A model generated the notes under the pieces. The model did no database searches. It was not told the DNA's origin and worked only from the letters and a program-made list of their open reading frames with translations. From Geothermovivens sp964644845 (GTDB lineage Bacteria > Zhuqueibacterota > Zhuqueibacteria > Oleimicrobiales > Geothermoviventaceae), in assembly GCA_964644845.1 (NCBI GenBank), contig CAZXXS010000012.1, positions 62,001-126,000 of the forward strand: DNA of 64,000 nucleotides, read 5' to 3'. This document shows positions 61,458 through 64,000 of the stretch, one piece after another (within the stretch, counting starts at the first letter, position 1; the number at the start of each line of letters is the position of its first letter). A program made the position numbers and the translations under genes.

Positions 61458-63059
61458 ATGGAAGAAGTGAAACCAGACCGCCACCGCATCCTGGTCACGG
61501 GCGAGATCCTGCCGGAAGGGCTGGCATTGCTTCAGGCTGAGCCAGACTTTCAGGTCGACGTCCGTACCGGCTTACCCCGCGCGGAATTGTTGAAGATCAT
61601 CCCGGCCTACCACGCCCTGGTCACACGCAGCGAAACCGCCATCGACCGCGAACTTCTCGACGCAGCCGAAAACCTGAAGGTCGTTGCTCGTGGCGGGGTC
61701 GGGCTCGACAACGTAGACATCGACTACGCCAGCCAGAAGGGTGTCGCGGTGATGAACACACCGGGCGCCAACACGATTGCTGCTGTCGAGCACACAATCG
61801 GCATTCTTCTGGCGCTTTGTCGCCGGATCCCCTGGGCCCACGCCTCCGTCCGCAGCGGCGAATGGAAACGCAAAAAATTCCTCGGGACACAGTTGCAAGG
61901 CAAAACGCTCGGCATCATCGGTCTGGGCCGCATCGGAAGCCGCGTCGCTACGCGCTTGCAGGCCTTCGAGATGCAGGTCATCGCTTACGACCCGTACGTC
62001 AGCGTCGACAAAGCCGAGCAAATTGGTGTACCGCTGGTCGAGTTCGAGGAGCTGTTGCGTCGCTCGGATGTGCTTACCATCCACGCCCCGCTGACGGACG
62101 AGACGTTCCACATGATTTCAGCCGAGGAAATTGCTCAAATGAAGGACGGCGCCCTGCTCGTGAACGCTGCGAGGGGCCCCATCGTCGACCCAGAGGCCTT
62201 GTACCAGGCACTGACGAGCGGCAAGCTTGCAGGCGCGGCAATGGACGTGTTCGAAGAAGAACCGCCCAAAGGCTGCAAACTCCTGGAACTCGACAACGTC
62301 GTAGCGACACCGCACATCGGAGCCAACACGGTTGAGGCCCAGATCAACGTGGCTGTGCAACTGGCCGAGCAGGTGATTGCTGCACTTAAACGCGACGAGT
62401 TCGAAAATTCCGTGAACATGCCCATTGCCAGTCGCGAGGAATACCAGCGTTTGCGGCCCTTCCTCGAGCTGGCCGAAAAAATTGGGAAACTGCAGGTGCA
62501 AACCGTTCCGGGACGCGTTGCCGAAGTTTCTGTGGAGTACTACGGCGACATTTCGAGGTACGTTAAGCCGCTCACGGTTGCCGTGTTGAAAGGAATTCTG
62601 GCTCCGATCTTGCGGGAGAAAGTCAACTACATCAACGCGCCGTACATCGCCGACGAGCGTCACATCCGCGTCCGGCAGACACGCTCGTTCGAGCCAGTCG
62701 ACTACACGAATTTGATGCGTGTCACCGTCAAGACCGACCGTACACAGCAGACGGTGGCGGGTACCCTGTTGAGTCGAACCATTCCCCGAATTGTCGAAAT
62801 CGACGGCTTCGGGTTGGACGTCGAGCCTTCCGGGCGCTTTCTGATCGTCCGGAACTACGACCGCCCCGGTGTGATCGGACGCGTGGGCACCATTCTCGGC
62901 AACGCTGGCGTCAACATCGCCGAGTGGCGTCTGGGCCGCCTCCGTCGCAACGAAGAAGCTTTAGCCGTCGTGAAGGTCGACGATCCCGTACCCAAAACCG
63001 TGATCGAGGAAATTGAACGGCTTGACGACGTGGTGCGGGTGTTGCCGTTTGAGCTTTAG
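61458..63059 (+). CDS. serA: D-3-phosphoglycerate dehydrogenase
   Basis: 533-residue enzyme of the long SerA type. It oxidises 3-phosphoglycerate to 3-phosphohydroxypyruvate, the entry to serine synthesis. Substrate and NAD domains: RGGVGLDNVDIDYA, NTPGANTIAAVEHTIGILLA, GLGRIGSRVATRL, the catalytic Arg in VNAARGPIVD and His in TPHIGANT. Then an intervening ASB-type domain (about 325-450) and a C-terminal ACT domain (FLIVRNYDRPGVIGRVGTIL), which in relatives binds serine for feedback inhibition. GAGG lies 5 nt before ATG 61458, preferred over GTG 61452, which overlaps it. A structured element lies in the 226-nt leader. Confidence 0.97.
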   Translation: MEEVKPDRHRILVTGEILPEGLALLQAEPDFQVDVRTGLPRAELLKIIPAYHALVTRSETAIDRELLDAAENLKVVARGGVGLDNVDIDYASQKGVAVMNTPGANTIAAVEHTIGILLALCRRIPWAHASVRSGEWKRKKFLGTQLQGKTLGIIGLGRIGSRVATRLQAFEMQVIAYDPYVSVDKAEQIGVPLVEFEELLRRSDVLTIHAPLTDETFHMISAEEIAQMKDGALLVNAARGPIVDPEALYQALTSGKLAGAAMDVFEEEPPKGCKLLELDNVVATPHIGANTVEAQINVAVQLAEQVIAALKRDEFENSVNMPIASREEYQRLRPFLELAEKIGKLQVQTVPGRVAEVSVEYYGDISRYVKPLTVAVLKGILAPILREKVNYINAPYIADERHIRVRQTRSFEPVDYTNLMRVTVKTDRTQQTVAGTLLSRTIPRIVEIDGFGLDVEPSGRFLIVRNYDRPGVIGRVGTILGNAGVNIAEWRLGRLRRNEEALAVVKVDDPVPKTVIEEIERLDDVVRVLPFEL

Positions 63060-63521
63060 CCTCGTTGGCACAAAACTTCGCCAAGAGGCGCGACTCAGGC
63101 TTCGACGTCCAAACGGACCCAACAACCACATCGTCAGGGCCTTCGCCGAGGTCCAAAGCGACAGGTACGCCTTTTTGCGTTTTCTTTCGTATTTGGATCG
63201 TCTGGTGAGAAGACAGGCACACGAAACACACAGCAGACGAACGGACGACGTAGACACAGCGGGCCAGAATCCCCACGCAAAGCGCTCGGCGACGAGAGGA
63301 CGTCAACGCTCGCAGGTCACAAGCCAACCGATTGCGGCCCCCGGATTCGTCGCCGTCTTTGCCGTCCTCAACATGCCAAACACCTCCTCAGTACGAGGCC
63401 GGCGCCGCGATCCGTCGAAGCCACTGCTTCAGTGAAGAGCCTTCCCGGTCGGGCCAGTGGCCAACCGTGTCGCACGGACCCGGAGCCTCCAGCGTTACGG
63501 GTCCCTCTTCGTTGTGTCGCC
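63060..63521. other. Convergent intergenic region between serA and rnr
   Basis: 462 bases with no supported gene. A 7-bp hairpin GGACCCG (63476-63482) with CGGGTCC (63498-63504) could end one of the convergent transcripts but has no T-run on either side. Confidence 0.4.
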
Positions 63522-64000
63522 TTACCGACGGCGGTGCCGCTTCTTTCCTCTTGTCTTGGCTTTTTCTTTTGGCCGCGCCTTGCCGGCTCCTTTTTCCTCT
63601 TCATCCACCAGCTTGAAGTCGAGCAACCTCTGATTCTTGTCAGCGCGAGTCACTTCCACTTTCACCTTGTCCCCCAGCCGGAAAACACGACCGGAGCGTT
63701 CTCCGATCAGGGCAAAACGATCGGGGTCGAAGGAAAAGTAGTCGTCGCCCATTTCGCTGACGTGCACGAGTCCGTCAACAAGGAACTGCGGCAGTTCCAC
63801 AAACATTCCGAAAGGCACAACCCTGGCGATCACTCCTTCGAACACCTCACCAACATGTTGCTCCATGTACTCCACCTGTTTGAGCTTTACGGACTCCCGC
63901 TCCGCCTCCATCGCGACGATCTCGCGACGCGTCGCCAGTTCACAGGTTTCCTCAAGGTTGCCGACAGAAACCGCGCCGCCGTGTCGAGCGTAGCGTTTCA
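63522..64000 (-). CDS. rnr: Ribonuclease R, C-terminal part (cut by window edge)
   Basis: The frame is open to the right edge, so only about 159 C-terminal residues of this 3'-5' exoribonuclease are present. The edge part GNLEETCELATRREIVAMEA belongs to the end of the RNB domain. An S1 RNA-binding domain follows (EVFEGVIARVVPFGMFVELP, GLVHVSEMGDDYF, RLGDKVKVEVTRAD). The tail is very basic (KEKAKTRGKKRHRRR), as in RNase R. The ATG at 63911 is internal. RNase R acts in mRNA and rRNA turnover and with tmRNA (28598-28953) in trans-translation, but the two are not linked here. Confidence 0.9.
   Translation of the reverse strand, partial: KRYARHGGAVSVGNLEETCELATRREIVAMEAERESVKLKQVEYMEQHVGEVFEGVIARVVPFGMFVELPQFLVDGLVHVSEMGDDYFSFDPDRFALIGERSGRVFRLGDKVKVEVTRADKNQRLLDFKLVDEEEKGAGKARPKEKAKTRGKKRHRRR

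Noticed and set aside
63476..63504. 7-bp hairpin as terminator of rnr or serA
   Set aside because: No T-run on either side and a 15-nt loop; mentioned only in the intergenic entry.

Overview
The window reads as a chromosomal segment of a G+C-rich, Gram-negative-type bacterium. Four features point to the Fibrobacteres-Chlorobi-Bacteroidetes (FCB) neighbourhood: two secreted proteins with C-terminal type IX-secretion (T9SS) sorting-like domains, a PorV/PorQ-family outer-membrane protein, a TonB-dependent receptor with an N-terminal carboxypeptidase-regulatory-like domain, and a tmRNA tag ending in MAA. The two promoters I can see have ordinary sigma-70 boxes (TTGACT-17-TAAAAT and TTGATT-17-TATCTT) rather than the Bacteroidota type, which favours a deep-branching or candidate phylum such as Calditrichota or KSB1. 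That placement is inference. DUF763, a FabL-type enoyl reductase and an archaeal-style phosphoserine aminotransferase fit a thermophile-like gene repertoire. I see no insertion sequence, prophage or CRISPR array.

Left part, + strand (3-16237): a truncated MmgE/PrpD gene; an Hsp20-Lon proteostasis pair; a UAP1-like nucleotide-sugar pyrophosphorylase; then three start/stop-overlapping envelope genes. These are an AsmA-like protein with a recent 246-bp internal duplication, a DUF1318 lipoprotein, and a 1625-residue TolB-propeller/TPR protein. A fabL-like gene closes this part. Next, on the - strand (23895-16489), a promoter and a 180-nt structured leader precede an operon of a TonB-dependent receptor, a large T9SS-type secreted protein and a PorV-like protein. 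A lipoprotein of unknown function (+) faces transketolase (-).

Centre: on the - strand two tRNA-Lys genes (TTT, CTT) with their own promoter and terminator, followed by tmRNA. From 48965 down to 29753 lies one long, tightly packed - strand array. It begins with rfbB and a UDP-GlcNAc 6-dehydrogenase and continues with Wza-like and Wzz-like export proteins, a Wzy/ligase, a Wzx flippase and a glycosyltransferase. Then come the WbpB-, WbpD- and WbpE-like enzymes, a glycosyltransferase and a polyprenyl-phosphate sugar transferase. The array continues without a real gap into serS, a class II aldolase, an NhaC antiporter, a YfcE phosphoesterase and a dolichol-phosphate-mannose-synthase-like glycosyltransferase. 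Together the Wbp-type enzymes give four steps to UDP-2,3-diacetamido-2,3-dideoxy-glucuronate, so a Wzx/Wzy-type polysaccharide containing that acidic sugar is predicted. A polysaccharide deacetylase lipoprotein and an RmlC-like cupin lie just upstream.

Right part: a - strand cassette DUF429-YfcE-DUF763 with 4-nt overlaps is divergent from nadE, whose upstream region has a perfect inverted repeat. Then on the + strand come a membrane-anchored propeller-like protein, a T9SS-tagged LytM/M23 protein, and a complete serine pathway (serB, class V PSAT, serA with a structured leader). The 3' part of RNase R enters from the right edge on the - strand. The most promising points for novelty are the DUF429-YfcE-DUF763 cassette, the AsmA-DUF1318-TolB/TPR cluster, and the attenuator-like leader of the TonB/T9SS/PorV operon.
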